DNA of 17,905 bases from Pseudoluteimonas sp044226035 (lineage in GTDB: Bacteria; Pseudomonadota; Gammaproteobacteria; Xanthomonadales; Xanthomonadaceae): assembly GCA_044226035.1 (NCBI GenBank), contig JBGAHT010000054.1, positions 1 to 17,905 on the forward strand, given 5' to 3'. Both the position numbers and the translations under genes were made by a program. Every line of letters begins with the position of its first letter. Position 1 is the stretch's first letter. Shown in pieces: positions 1-6,314 of the stretch. Below the pieces are notes generated by a model. It had not been told where the DNA came from. It saw nothing but the letters and a program-made list of their open reading frames with translations, and searched no databases.

Positions 1-460
1 GGTTCGAGGCGTTCGCCGCGCCGATGCTCACGCCGAGCTGTTCGAAGCGCTGGTCGAGCAATTCCAGAGGACGCACGAAATGGCGCGCGACCGTGTCCGC
101 GACATGCTGTCCGGCGACGTGGAAATCGAGGTCGGATTCCTCGACCAGGCCCAGCACCGACGCGTGCGAATCGCGGCCGGCGCCGTTGCGCAGGTCGTCG
201 AAGTTGCGCGCCAGCAACTCGCGGTAGCGCATGACGAAACTGGCGCTGCGCGCGCGCAGGCCGAGCAGCGTGGCCAGGTCGATGCGGTCCTGGGCGCCGC
301 CGCTCCGGCGGATCCTGTCCTGCAGGCGGGTTTCGATCGGGGCGAACAATTCGCCCGGGAGCATGCCCAACTGCTCGACCACCATCCGCTTGAGCTCGTC
401 GAGCATGCGCAGTCGCTCGTAGTTGCCGATCAATTCGAAACCGAGCTGGGGGTTACTCAC
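1..460 (-). CDS. DUF1631 family protein, N-terminal part (cut by window edge)
   Basis: The first 153 codons of a leftward gene are visible; the C-terminus lies beyond the left edge. I chose a GTG start at 460 because the reading begins V/M-SNPQLGFELIGNYERLR and an AAGG stretch lies about eight bases upstream; no in-frame ATG gives a better start. The protein is soluble and helical, with no signal peptide or membrane segment. The stretch LGLVEESDLDF (about residues 104-114), followed by a helix ending in LELLDQRFEQLGV, resembles the repeated 'LSLVDDDELE ... L..L.QRF' pattern of DUF1631 proteins, whose biochemical role is not known. On the upstream side, TGGACG and TATTCT spaced by 16 bases could be a weak sigma-70 promoter. 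The family assignment rests on this motif alone. Confidence 0.55.
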   Translation of the reverse strand, partial: MSNPQLGFELIGNYERLRMLDELKRMVVEQLGMLPGELFAPIETRLQDRIRRSGGAQDRIDLATLLGLRARSASFVMRYRELLARNFDDLRNGAGRDSHASVLGLVEESDLDFHVAGQHVADTVARHFVRPLELLDQRFEQLGVSIGAANASN

Positions 461-603
461 GCGTGCCTGCCTTGGAGACGCGGGGGAAGGCGTCTTCGAT
501 CGCAGAATAGTGTCGCCTTGCGTCACGTCCAGCCCTTTTGCGGCGATATGTGACCACGCTCGCGTTTCATGGGCGGACCCTCGTTCCATGCCATGCTCGC
601 GGC

Positions 604-1173
604 ATGGATACGTCCCTCGCCTTCCTCGACCGGCGGCGTTCGGTCCCGGCCTCGCAGCTGGGCGAACCCGCCCCCGACCACGCCACCCTGCTGCGCATGC
701 TGCGCTCGGCCGTGCGCGTCCCCGACCACGGCAAGCGCGTGCCGTTCCGCTTCCTGCGGATCGAGGGCGAGGCGCGCGCGGCGCTGTCCGGGCGCATCGT
801 CGCCCGCGCCCGCGAGCGCAACCCCGCCATCGGCGAAGCCGCGCTGGAGAAGGACCGCATGCGCTTCCAGCATGCCCCGATGATCGTGGCGGTGATCGCG
901 CAACAGGGCGAGGACGCGAAGATCCCGGCGTCGGAACGTTTCGCCAGCGCCTGTTGCGTGTGCTTCGCCCTGCTGCAGGCGGCGCAGGCCCTGGGTTACG
1001 GCGCGCAATGGCTGACCGGATGGCCGGCCTACGACCCGGGCATCCTGCGCACGCTCGGCGTCGGCGAGGACGAGCGCATCGCCGGTTTCATCCACCTCGG
1101 CACGCCGAAGGCGGAGGCGCCCGAACGCGACCGCCCCGATCCGGCGGACCTGCTGACCGACCTGACCCTGTAG
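604..1173 (+). CDS. Nitroreductase family protein, YdjA-like
   Basis: A 189-residue flavoprotein of the small YdjA-type nitroreductase group, close in length and layout to E. coli YdjA (about 183 residues). Such proteins bind FMN as dimers and reduce nitro compounds or quinones with NAD(P)H; the natural substrate is usually unknown. Family marks are the N-terminal LDRRRSV (8-14, phosphate-binding arginines), RVPDHGKRVPFRFLRIEGEAR (38-58), the polar IPASER stretch (108-112) before the core helix, GYGAQWLTG (131-139) and GFIHLGTP (161-168). I took the ATG at 604 because it puts the RRS motif at the expected distance; an upstream in-frame ATG at 538 would add 22 unconserved residues. No clear Shine-Dalgarno sequence is visible. 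The TAG stop lies inside a palindromic repeat. Confidence 0.85.
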   Translation: MDTSLAFLDRRRSVPASQLGEPAPDHATLLRMLRSAVRVPDHGKRVPFRFLRIEGEARAALSGRIVARARERNPAIGEAALEKDRMRFQHAPMIVAVIAQQGEDAKIPASERFASACCVCFALLQAAQALGYGAQWLTGWPAYDPGILRTLGVGEDERIAGFIHLGTPKAEAPERDRPDPADLLTDLTL

Positions 1174-1234
1174 GAGCGCTCTCCAGCACGACCGGGATCG
1201 GGAATGGCCGTCGCGCCCTGAAGGGCGCTCCTAC
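1170..1234. repeat. GTAGGAGCGC palindromic (REP-like) element
   Basis: Outer arms GTAGGAGCGC (1170-1179) and GCGCTCCTAC (1225-1234) are perfect 10-base complements. The right half also holds its own hairpin, GCGCCCT-ga-AGGGCGC (1213-1228). GTAGGAGCG-type ends are a known intergenic repeat class in Xanthomonadaceae and Pseudomonas. The left arm supplies the TAG stop of the nitroreductase gene; the right arm runs into the -10-like TACAAT before the exonuclease gene. Confidence 0.8.
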
Positions 1235-1237
1235 AAT
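1232..1237 (+). promoter_or_regulatory. -10-like TACAAT six bases before exonuclease ATG
   Basis: TACAAT matches the sigma-70 -10 consensus in five of six positions and is followed by exactly six bases and the ATG at 1244. There is no Shine-Dalgarno sequence in between, so a transcript starting at or next to the ATG (leaderless) is the likely reading. No good -35 box is visible 16-18 bases upstream. This is inference from spacing. Confidence 0.4.
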
Positions 1238-1243
1238 GCGCCG

Positions 1244-2158
1244 ATGACCCGCCCCACCCCCGCTGCAAAAACGCTGCATCTGGTCGATGCCTCGCTGTTC
1301 GTGTTCCGCGCCTGGCATTCGATGCCCGACCAGTGGCACGACGCCGACGGCTGGCCGGTGAACGCGGTGCACGGTTTCGCCCGCTTCCTGCTGGAACTGC
1401 TCGAGCGCGAACGCCCGAGGCACATCGCCATCGCCTTCGACGAGGCGCTCGATTCCTGCTTTCGCAACGCGCTGTATCCGCAGTACAAGGCGAACCGCCC
1501 GCCGGCGCCGGACGAGCTCAAGCGCCAGTTCGCCTACTGCAAGGCCTTGTGCCAGGCGATCGGCCTGCACACGCTGGCGCACCGCGAATACGAAGCCGAC
1601 GACCTGATCGGCAGCGCGCTGCACGCGGTGCGCGGCGAGGGGTTCCGCGGCGTCATCGTCTCCGCCGACAAGGACCTGTCGCAACTGCTCGGGGAACACG
1701 ACGAACAATACGACCCCGGCCGCGGCCAGCGCTGGGGCCGCGACGGGGTCAAGGCGCGTCACGGCGTGCGCGCCGAACAGATCGCCGACTACCTCGCGCT
1801 GTGCGGCGACGCGGTCGACAACATCCCCGGCATCACCGGGATCGGCGCGAAATCCGCGGCGGTGCTGCTCGCGCACTTCGACACGCTCGATGCGCTGCTC
1901 GAGCGCAGCGAGGAAGTCGCGTTCCTGCGCCTGCGCGGCGCGACCCAAATGGCGCAGCGCCTGCGCGAACAGCGCGAGCACGCCCTGCTCTGGCGCCAGC
2001 TCACCACCATCGCGCTGGACGCGCCGCTGCCGGAAGGCGCGGCGCCATTCGCCCGCGGCGACGCCGACCCGGCGATGCTGGACATGCTGGTGGACGGCGT
2101 GGGTTTCGGCGCGATGACGCGCAAGCGGCTGGCGGAAGCGGCGAAACCGCCCTCGTAG
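1244..2158 (+). CDS. 5'-3' exonuclease, PolA N-domain type (ExoIX/Xni-like)
   Basis: A 304-residue protein with the PIN-like 5'-nuclease fold followed by a helix-hairpin-helix DNA-binding region, without a polymerase part. This is the class of E. coli ExoIX (xni) and the 5'-nuclease domain of DNA polymerase I, which act on flaps and RNA primers. Likely metal ligands are D15 in LVDAS, D66 in FDEALD, E117/D119/D120 in YEADDLIG, D142 and D144 in SADKDLSQLL, and D189/D192 in GDAVDNIPG. The H3TH loop is GITGIGAKSAAVLL (196-209). CFRNALYPQYKANRPP (72-87) is the conserved arginine/lysine-rich helical arch. Length fits the family. The start is preceded by TACAAT and six bases rather than a ribosome-binding site. 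Its stop TAG also lies in a palindromic repeat. Whether this is a true xni orthologue cannot be settled from sequence alone. Confidence 0.88.
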   Translation: MTRPTPAAKTLHLVDASLFVFRAWHSMPDQWHDADGWPVNAVHGFARFLLELLERERPRHIAIAFDEALDSCFRNALYPQYKANRPPAPDELKRQFAYCKALCQAIGLHTLAHREYEADDLIGSALHAVRGEGFRGVIVSADKDLSQLLGEHDEQYDPGRGQRWGRDGVKARHGVRAEQIADYLALCGDAVDNIPGITGIGAKSAAVLLAHFDTLDALLERSEEVAFLRLRGATQMAQRLREQREHALLWRQLTTIALDAPLPEGAAPFARGDADPAMLDMLVDGVGFGAMTRKRLAEAAKPPS

Positions 2159-2215
2159 GAGCGCCCATTTGGGCGCGACCGGCAGATCGCGTTTCGGGGC
2201 TAAAGCCCCTCCCAC
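2155..2215. repeat. GTAGGAG/CTCCCAC palindromic (REP-like) pair
   Basis: GTAGGAG (2155-2161) is matched by CTCCCAC (2209-2215) with one mismatch. Inside are two compact hairpins, GCGCCC-attt-GGGCGC (2161-2176) and GGGGC-taaa-GCCCC (2196-2209). This is the same repeat class as at 1170-1234, in a different arm variant. It overlaps the end of the exonuclease gene, giving its TAG stop, and could help end or protect that transcript. Confidence 0.8.
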
Positions 2216-2243
2216 AAAAGCGGCGGCTGCAATCGGCCTGCGT

Positions 2244-2249
2244 TAGCAT
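2244..2249 (+). promoter_or_regulatory. -10-like TAGCAT six bases before Nudix ATG
   Basis: TAGCAT fits TANNNT, lies exactly six bases before the ATG at 2256, and no Shine-Dalgarno sequence is present. Same geometry as at 1232-1237; read as a possible leaderless start. Confidence 0.33.
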
Positions 2250-2255
2250 CCAACC

Positions 2256-2801
2256 ATGCGCGACGAAAAGCACACGCTGTACGAAGGCCATTGGCTGCGG
2301 CTGGTCCGCATCGGCCACTGGGAATCCTGCGAACGCGTCCACGGCCTGGGCATGGCGGTGATCGTGATCGCGGCCACGCCCGCCGACGAGGTGCTGTTCG
2401 TCGAGCAATACCGCGTGCCGCTGGGCGCGCGCACCATCGAGATGCCGGCCGGGCTGGTCGGCGACGACCACGACGAGGACACGCTCGAAGCCGCGGCGCG
2501 GCGCGAGCTGGTCGAGGAAACCGGCTGGCAACCGGGCAGCGTCGAGGTGCTGCTGGTCGGCCCGACCTCGGCCGGGATGAGCAACGAACGCATCGCCTTC
2601 GTGCGCGCGCGCGACCTGCGCAAGGTCGGCGACGGCGGCGGCGTGGACAACGAGGACATCGTCGTGCACGCAGTGCCGCGCAAGCAGGCGCCGGCGTGGC
2701 TGATGCGCAAGCACGCGGAAGGCTTCGAACTCGACCTCAAGCTCTGGGCCGGGTTGTGGATGCTGGAGCACAATCCGGATGGAAGCCGCATCGACACTTG
2801 A
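2256..2801 (+). CDS. Nudix hydrolase, ADP-ribose/ADP-sugar pyrophosphatase-like
   Basis: A 181-residue cytoplasmic Nudix enzyme, expected to split nucleoside diphosphates linked to another group, most likely ADP-ribose or ADP-sugars. The layout is that of the ADP-ribose pyrophosphatase branch: a two-strand lead, VLFVEQYRVPLGARTIEMPAG (46-66), then the Nudix box ending in RELVEETGW (83-91) with the metal-binding E84, E87 and E88, then PTSAGMSNER (103-112), the loop that carries a further catalytic glutamate in this branch. Two details are unusual. Compared with the usual GLIDPGE start, the box has about three extra residues (GLVGDDHDED), and the usual early glutamate is an aspartate (D75). The exact substrate is not deducible. 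The stop is followed after 37 bases by the next gene on the same strand, so the two may be cotranscribed. Confidence 0.85.
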   Translation: MRDEKHTLYEGHWLRLVRIGHWESCERVHGLGMAVIVIAATPADEVLFVEQYRVPLGARTIEMPAGLVGDDHDEDTLEAAARRELVEETGWQPGSVEVLLVGPTSAGMSNERIAFVRARDLRKVGDGGGVDNEDIVVHAVPRKQAPAWLMRKHAEGFELDLKLWAGLWMLEHNPDGSRIDT

Positions 2802-2838
2802 ACGCCGGTGCACCCGGCCCCGCAATGGAGACGATGGA

Positions 2839-3282
2839 ATGGACAAGAACGCACTCCGCACCGCATTGCTCGCGCTCGAAGGCCACGAACTGCAGGCCGC
2901 GCGCGATGCGTACGCGGGCTACCTCGCGGCGTCCAGGCCCGACGACAGCGAAGCCAGCGGCGTGCAGGCGCACTCGCTGGCAGTCGAGGACGCGGAACTG
3001 GCCGAAGGACTCGAGGCGCCGTTGCAGTCGGCCGAAGCGGCGATGGCGCGGCTGCAGGCCATCGATTTCGGGCCGAAGGACGAGGTCGCCCCGGGCGCGT
3101 TGCTGAGCATCGGCGGCCAGCGCTTCGTGGTCGCGGTGGCGACGCGGCCGTTCGACGTCCATGGCGCCACCGTCATGGGCGTCTCGACCGACTCGCCGCT
3201 GTACCAGGCGGCACGGGGACTCGGCGCCGGCGATGCGTTCGAACTCGGCGGCAAGGCGCGGACCATCGATTCGGTCGAGTGA
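2839..3282 (+). CDS. Stand-alone GreA/GreB C-terminal-like protein
   Basis: A 147-residue acidic protein. Residues 1-75 are predicted helical, with heptad-like spacing. Residues 80-147 resemble the FKBP-like C-terminal domain of GreA/GreB and Rnk: a turn at PGALLSIGGQRFVVAVAT (85-102), then MGVSTDSPLYQAARGLGAGD (113-132), the counterpart of 'IS..SPLG.AL.GK..GD', then a last strand pair. In GreA/GreB this domain binds the RNA polymerase secondary channel rim and the N-terminal coiled coil inserts into it. Here the helical part is not recognisably the Gre coiled-coil tip, so RNA cleavage stimulation is not implied. Related small Gre-C proteins occur in other phyla without a known role. The ATG at 2839 has GGAG eight bases upstream. 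It ends 10 bases from the convergent transporter gene. Family call is by motif only. Confidence 0.6.
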   Translation: MDKNALRTALLALEGHELQAARDAYAGYLAASRPDDSEASGVQAHSLAVEDAELAEGLEAPLQSAEAAMARLQAIDFGPKDEVAPGALLSIGGQRFVVAVATRPFDVHGATVMGVSTDSPLYQAARGLGAGDAFELGGKARTIDSVE

Positions 3283-3295
3283 GCGCGCGCGCTCA
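3280..3295. terminator. 16-bp perfect palindrome joining two convergent stop codons
   Basis: TGAGCGCGCGCGCTCA is a perfect palindrome. Its first three bases are the TGA of the Gre-like gene and its last three, read on the other strand, are the TGA of the sugar porter. A GC-rich hairpin here could help stop both transcripts, but there is no T tract, so the terminator role is uncertain. Confidence 0.35.
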
Positions 3296-4693
3296 GGCGC
3301 GCATGTCCTCGAGTTCGATCCCGCGCGTTTCCCGCACCATCGCCCACACGAAGGCGAACGACAACGCCGCGAACGCGGCGTACAGGCCGTAGGCGAACGG
3401 CAGGCCGATTTCCGCCAGGCGCGGGAAGGTCGCGGTGATCGCGAAGTTCGCCAGCCACTGCGCCGCCGCCGCGACCGCCAGCGCGATCGCGCGGATGCGG
3501 TTGGGGAACATCTCGCCGAGCAGCACCCACACCACCGGGCCCCAGCTCACGCCGAAGAACACCACGTACAGGTTCGCCGCGACCAGCGCGATCGGCCCGA
3601 CGTTGCCGGGCAGCACCAGTTCCGCGCCGTTGCCGGTGGCCTGCGAGAAGCACCACGCCATCACCGCGAGCGTGACCGCCATGCCGGCCGAACCGACGAG
3701 CAGGAGCGGCTTGCGCCCGATCCGGTCCACCAGCGCGATCGCGACCAGGGTCACCAGCACGTTGACGATGGAGGTCGCGACCGTGATCTTGAACGAATCG
3801 GCTTCGCTGAAGCCGACCGAGTGCCACAACGTCGCCGAGTAGTAGAAGATCACGTTGATGCCGACGAACTGCTGGAACACCGACAGCAGGATGCCGACCC
3901 AGACGATGGGGAACAGCCCGCCGCCGGGCTTGCGCAAATCGGCGAAGCGCGGGCGGCGTTCGGCGTGCAGGCTGGCGTCGATTTCCGCGATCTTCTTCTG
4001 CAGCGCGTCGCCGTCGAGGCCGAGCACGCGCCGCAGCACGTCCGCCGCGCCGGCGTTGTCGCCCTTCGCGACCAGGTAGCGCGGCGATTCGGGCACGCCC
4101 AGCACCAGCAGGCCGTACAGCACCGCCGGCACCGCCGCGACCAGGAACATCCAGCGCCATGCGGCCAGCCCCGACCACAGCGCCTGCGCGGCGCCGCCGG
4201 CATGCCCGGCGAGGTAGGCATCGGAAGCGAGCGCGACGAAGATGCCGAGCACGATGGCGAGCTGCTGCAGCGAACCGAGGCGGCCGCGCACGTGCGCCGG
4301 CGAGATTTCCGCGATGTAGGCCGGCGCGATCACCGAGGCGACGCCGATGCCGATGCCGCCGACCAGGCGCCAGAACACCAGGCTCCAGACGTCATGGACG
4401 AGGCCGGCGCCGATGGCGCTGACGGTCAGCGCGACCGCGGCGACCTGCATGGTGCGCACCCGGCCCCAGCGGTCCGCGACCGGCCCGGCGTACCACGCGC
4501 CCAGCGCGGCGCCGAGCAGCGCGACCGAGACCGCGAAGCCGATGCGGGTCGCGTCCAACCCGAACTCGCCGCGGATGGCGTCGACCGCGCCGTTGATGAC
4601 CGCCGAATCGAAGCCGAACAGGAATCCGCCGATGGCCGCGACCGCGGCGATGGCGACGGCGCGCGCCTGCGTGCGCGGCTGGTCGTTCTGCAT
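3293..4693 (-). CDS. MFS sugar porter (XylE/GLUT family)
   Basis: A 466-residue, twelve-helix inner membrane transporter of the sugar porter family, most likely a sugar:H+ symporter. Family signatures in order: GGFLFGFDSAVINGA in helix 1, VADRWGRVRT between helices 2 and 3, PAYIAEISPAHVRGRLGSLQQL after helix 4, VPESPRYLV at the end of helix 6, FQQFVGINVIFYYS in helix 7 (QQ and N contact sugar in XylE/GLUTs), DRIGRKPLLL between helices 8 and 9, MFPNRIRAIA, and the terminal ETRGIELEDM. Length is normal (460-490). The ATG at 4693 has GGGGAG seven bases upstream. The sugar cannot be read from the sequence. A candidate LacI-type operator lies about 75 bases upstream, and no sugar kinase or isomerase gene is adjacent. 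Confidence 0.92.
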   Translation of the reverse strand: MQNDQPRTQARAVAIAAVAAIGGFLFGFDSAVINGAVDAIRGEFGLDATRIGFAVSVALLGAALGAWYAGPVADRWGRVRTMQVAAVALTVSAIGAGLVHDVWSLVFWRLVGGIGIGVASVIAPAYIAEISPAHVRGRLGSLQQLAIVLGIFVALASDAYLAGHAGGAAQALWSGLAAWRWMFLVAAVPAVLYGLLVLGVPESPRYLVAKGDNAGAADVLRRVLGLDGDALQKKIAEIDASLHAERRPRFADLRKPGGGLFPIVWVGILLSVFQQFVGINVIFYYSATLWHSVGFSEADSFKITVATSIVNVLVTLVAIALVDRIGRKPLLLVGSAGMAVTLAVMAWCFSQATGNGAELVLPGNVGPIALVAANLYVVFFGVSWGPVVWVLLGEMFPNRIRAIALAVAAAAQWLANFAITATFPRLAEIGLPFAYGLYAAFAALSFAFVWAMVRETRGIELEDMRA

Positions 4694-4766
4694 TGCGAGC
4701 TCCCCGATCCGGCGAAGGCCGGCCTCCCGGCGCCGACCTTAGCGCGGACGGCGCCAGACCGGGCTT

Positions 4767-4780
4767 TGCATTCGTATGCA
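4767..4780. promoter_or_regulatory. Candidate LacI-type operator before sugar porter
   Basis: TGCATTCGTATGCA is palindromic in 12 of 14 positions with a central CG, the form typical of LacI-family operators. It lies upstream of the leftward sugar porter start and 19 bases beyond the stop of the preceding leftward gene. No repressor gene is in the window. Confidence 0.3.
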
Positions 4781-4798
4781 GCCGTCATTCGCCAGCTT

Positions 4799-5230
4799 TC
4801 AATGACCACCACGTCGCTTGTATTCGTCCAGCTCTTGCAGCTGTTCGGTCGCACGCTCAAGCGGATACCAGAAGACATCCCGATAAGGCTGGTCCCCACG
4901 CAAGTAAAGCAACATGGCCTTGTCGTAACGATAGAAGCACGGCCCGCTCTCGTCCGAATAAACCATCTCTCTACTTGTGAATCTATCTCCGACGTGCAAC
5001 TTGCCCTTCCAACTGACAAGCACTTCCCAAATGACCGTAACTCTTGCGGTTAACAGTCCGCTGCTCTGACTTTTTTCTTGCTTCCGACAAGAAATTGCAC
5101 GCGGAATGGCAATCACGATTTCAGAACTTTCTGCTAACTGCTGACCCGGTGGAAAAATTACTGGCGATGTTGCCGTCGCGCTGGACGCGAAAGACAGCAA
5201 GAGAAGCGCGAGCAATACGGTCTTGAACAT
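4799..5230 (-). CDS. Secreted protein of unknown function, low GC
   Basis: A 143-residue protein with a clear signal peptide: MFK, a hydrophobic stretch to residue 18, and a likely cut after SSATA (about 20/21). The mature part is about 120 residues with two cysteines, C48 and C98, that could form a disulfide in the periplasm. The pattern 'VTVIWEVLVSWKGKLHVGD ... CFYRYDKAMLLYL' is loosely like bacterial netrin/TIMP-like secreted domains, but this is a weak resemblance. By hand count GC is about 52%, far below the flanking genes, and codon choice is correspondingly AT-richer, a sign of later acquisition. The ATG is nine bases after the proline iminopeptidase stop, with only a weak GGGG as ribosome-binding site, so it is probably cotranscribed. 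I do not recognise the family. Confidence 0.7.
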   Translation of the reverse strand: MFKTVLLALLLLSFASSATATSPVIFPPGQQLAESSEIVIAIPRAISCRKQEKSQSSGLLTARVTVIWEVLVSWKGKLHVGDRFTSREMVYSDESGPCFYRYDKAMLLYLRGDQPYRDVFWYPLERATEQLQELDEYKRRGGH

Positions 5231-5239
5231 GGGAGAGAG

Positions 5240-6184
5240 CTACCCCGCAAACCGATCCGTCGCGCGGACCAGCGCATCGATGTTCTGCGCCTCGAACGCG
5301 GAATGCCCCGCTTCCGGGCTGACGCACAGTTCCGCCTTCGGCCACGCCGCATGCAGGTCGAACGCGCTCTGCACCGGGCAGACCACGTCGTAGCGGCCGT
5401 GCACGATCACGCCGGGGATGTGCGCCATCTTCGGCACGTCGCGCAGCAACTGGTCGTCGGCGTCGAAGAACCCCTTGTTCACGAAGTAATGGTTCTCGAT
5501 GCCCGCGAACGCCAGCGCGAAGCGCGGATCGCCGTGGCTGGTTTCGTAATCCCTCGGGATGCGCAGGTAACTCGTCCCGCCTTCCCAGATGCTCCACGCC
5601 TGCGCGGCGGCGAGCTGCGTCGCCTCGTCGCTGCTGGTGAGGCGACGGTGGTAGGCGTCGATCAGGTCGCCGCGTTCCTCCGGCGGGATCGGCGCGAGGT
5701 AATGCGCCCACGCATCCGGGAACAGCCGCGACGCGCCTTCCTGGTAGAACCACTCCAGCTCCCAGCGGCGCAGCATGAAGATGCCGCGCAACACCAGCTC
5801 GGCCACGCGCCGCGGATGCGTCTGCGCGTACGCCAGCGCCAGCGTCGAACCCCAGGAACCGCCGAACACCTGCCAGCGTTCGATGCCGAGCAGTTCGCGC
5901 AGCTTCTCGATGTCGGCGACGAGGTCCCAGGTGGTGTTGTCGACCAGGTCCGCGTGCGGCGTGCTGCGCCCGGCGCCGCGCTGGTCGAACAGCACGATGC
6001 GGTACTTCGCGGGATCGTGGAAGCGGCGCATGTTGTCGCTGCACCCCGCGCCCGGGCCGCCGTGCAGCATCACCACCGGCTTGCCGTCGGGGTTGCCGCA
6101 CTGCTCCCAGTACAGCGAATGGCGGTCGTCGACCGCGAGCATGCCGGTCTGGTACGGCGCGATTTCGGGATAGAGCGTGCGCAT
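5240..6184 (-). CDS. pip: Proline iminopeptidase
   Basis: A 314-residue alpha/beta hydrolase (peptidase family S33) that removes N-terminal proline from peptides in the cytoplasm. The oxyanion motif HGGPGAG (41-47), DQRGAGRS (67-74) and the nucleophile elbow GGSWGS with S110 are present; D266 in HGRYDVVCP and H294 in EAGHSAF complete the triad. These are the same residue numbers known for the Xanthomonas campestris enzyme, and the length matches, so this is a secure call. The ATG at 6184 has AGGGA about nine bases upstream. The secreted low-GC gene follows nine bases after the stop. A pair of repeat arms separates it from prmC, so it is probably a separate transcript from prmC. Confidence 0.95.
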   Translation of the reverse strand: MRTLYPEIAPYQTGMLAVDDRHSLYWEQCGNPDGKPVVMLHGGPGAGCSDNMRRFHDPAKYRIVLFDQRGAGRSTPHADLVDNTTWDLVADIEKLRELLGIERWQVFGGSWGSTLALAYAQTHPRRVAELVLRGIFMLRRWELEWFYQEGASRLFPDAWAHYLAPIPPEERGDLIDAYHRRLTSSDEATQLAAAQAWSIWEGGTSYLRIPRDYETSHGDPRFALAFAGIENHYFVNKGFFDADDQLLRDVPKMAHIPGVIVHGRYDVVCPVQSAFDLHAAWPKAELCVSPEAGHSAFEAQNIDALVRATDRFAG

Positions 6185-6227
6185 GGATGCGTCCCTGCGA
6201 TTCGAAGCAGGGATTCTAGCTTTTGCT

Positions 6228-6311
6228 CGTCATCCCGGCGAAAGCCGGGACCCAGCTTTTCGCTGGCTAACCAGAATCAGGAACTGGATCCCGGCTTGCG
6301 CCGGGACGACG
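6228..6311. repeat. Inverted pair of CGTCATCCCGGCG-type intergenic repeats
   Basis: The left arm (6228-6255, beginning CGTCATCCCGGCGAAAGCC) and the right arm (6284-6311, beginning CTGGATCCCGGCTTGCGCC) are near-complementary over about 28 bases around a 28-base spacer. Each arm is itself a small hairpin (CCCGGC/GCCGGG). This is a very common dispersed repeat in proteobacteria. It fills the gap between prmC's stop and the pip start and could form a strong stem-loop ending the prmC transcript. Confidence 0.8.
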
Positions 6312-6314
6312 AAT

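Noticed and set aside
1170..2215. CRISPR-like or tandem repeat array from the two GTAGGAG elements
   Set aside because: Only two elements about one kilobase apart with a gene between; no regular spacer-repeat unit.
3161..5053. Long rightward open frame of about 630 codons opposite the sugar porter
   Set aside because: It is antisense to a well-conserved twelve-helix transporter; the translation is rich in R, H, D and Q with no domain, and high GC alone explains the missing stops.
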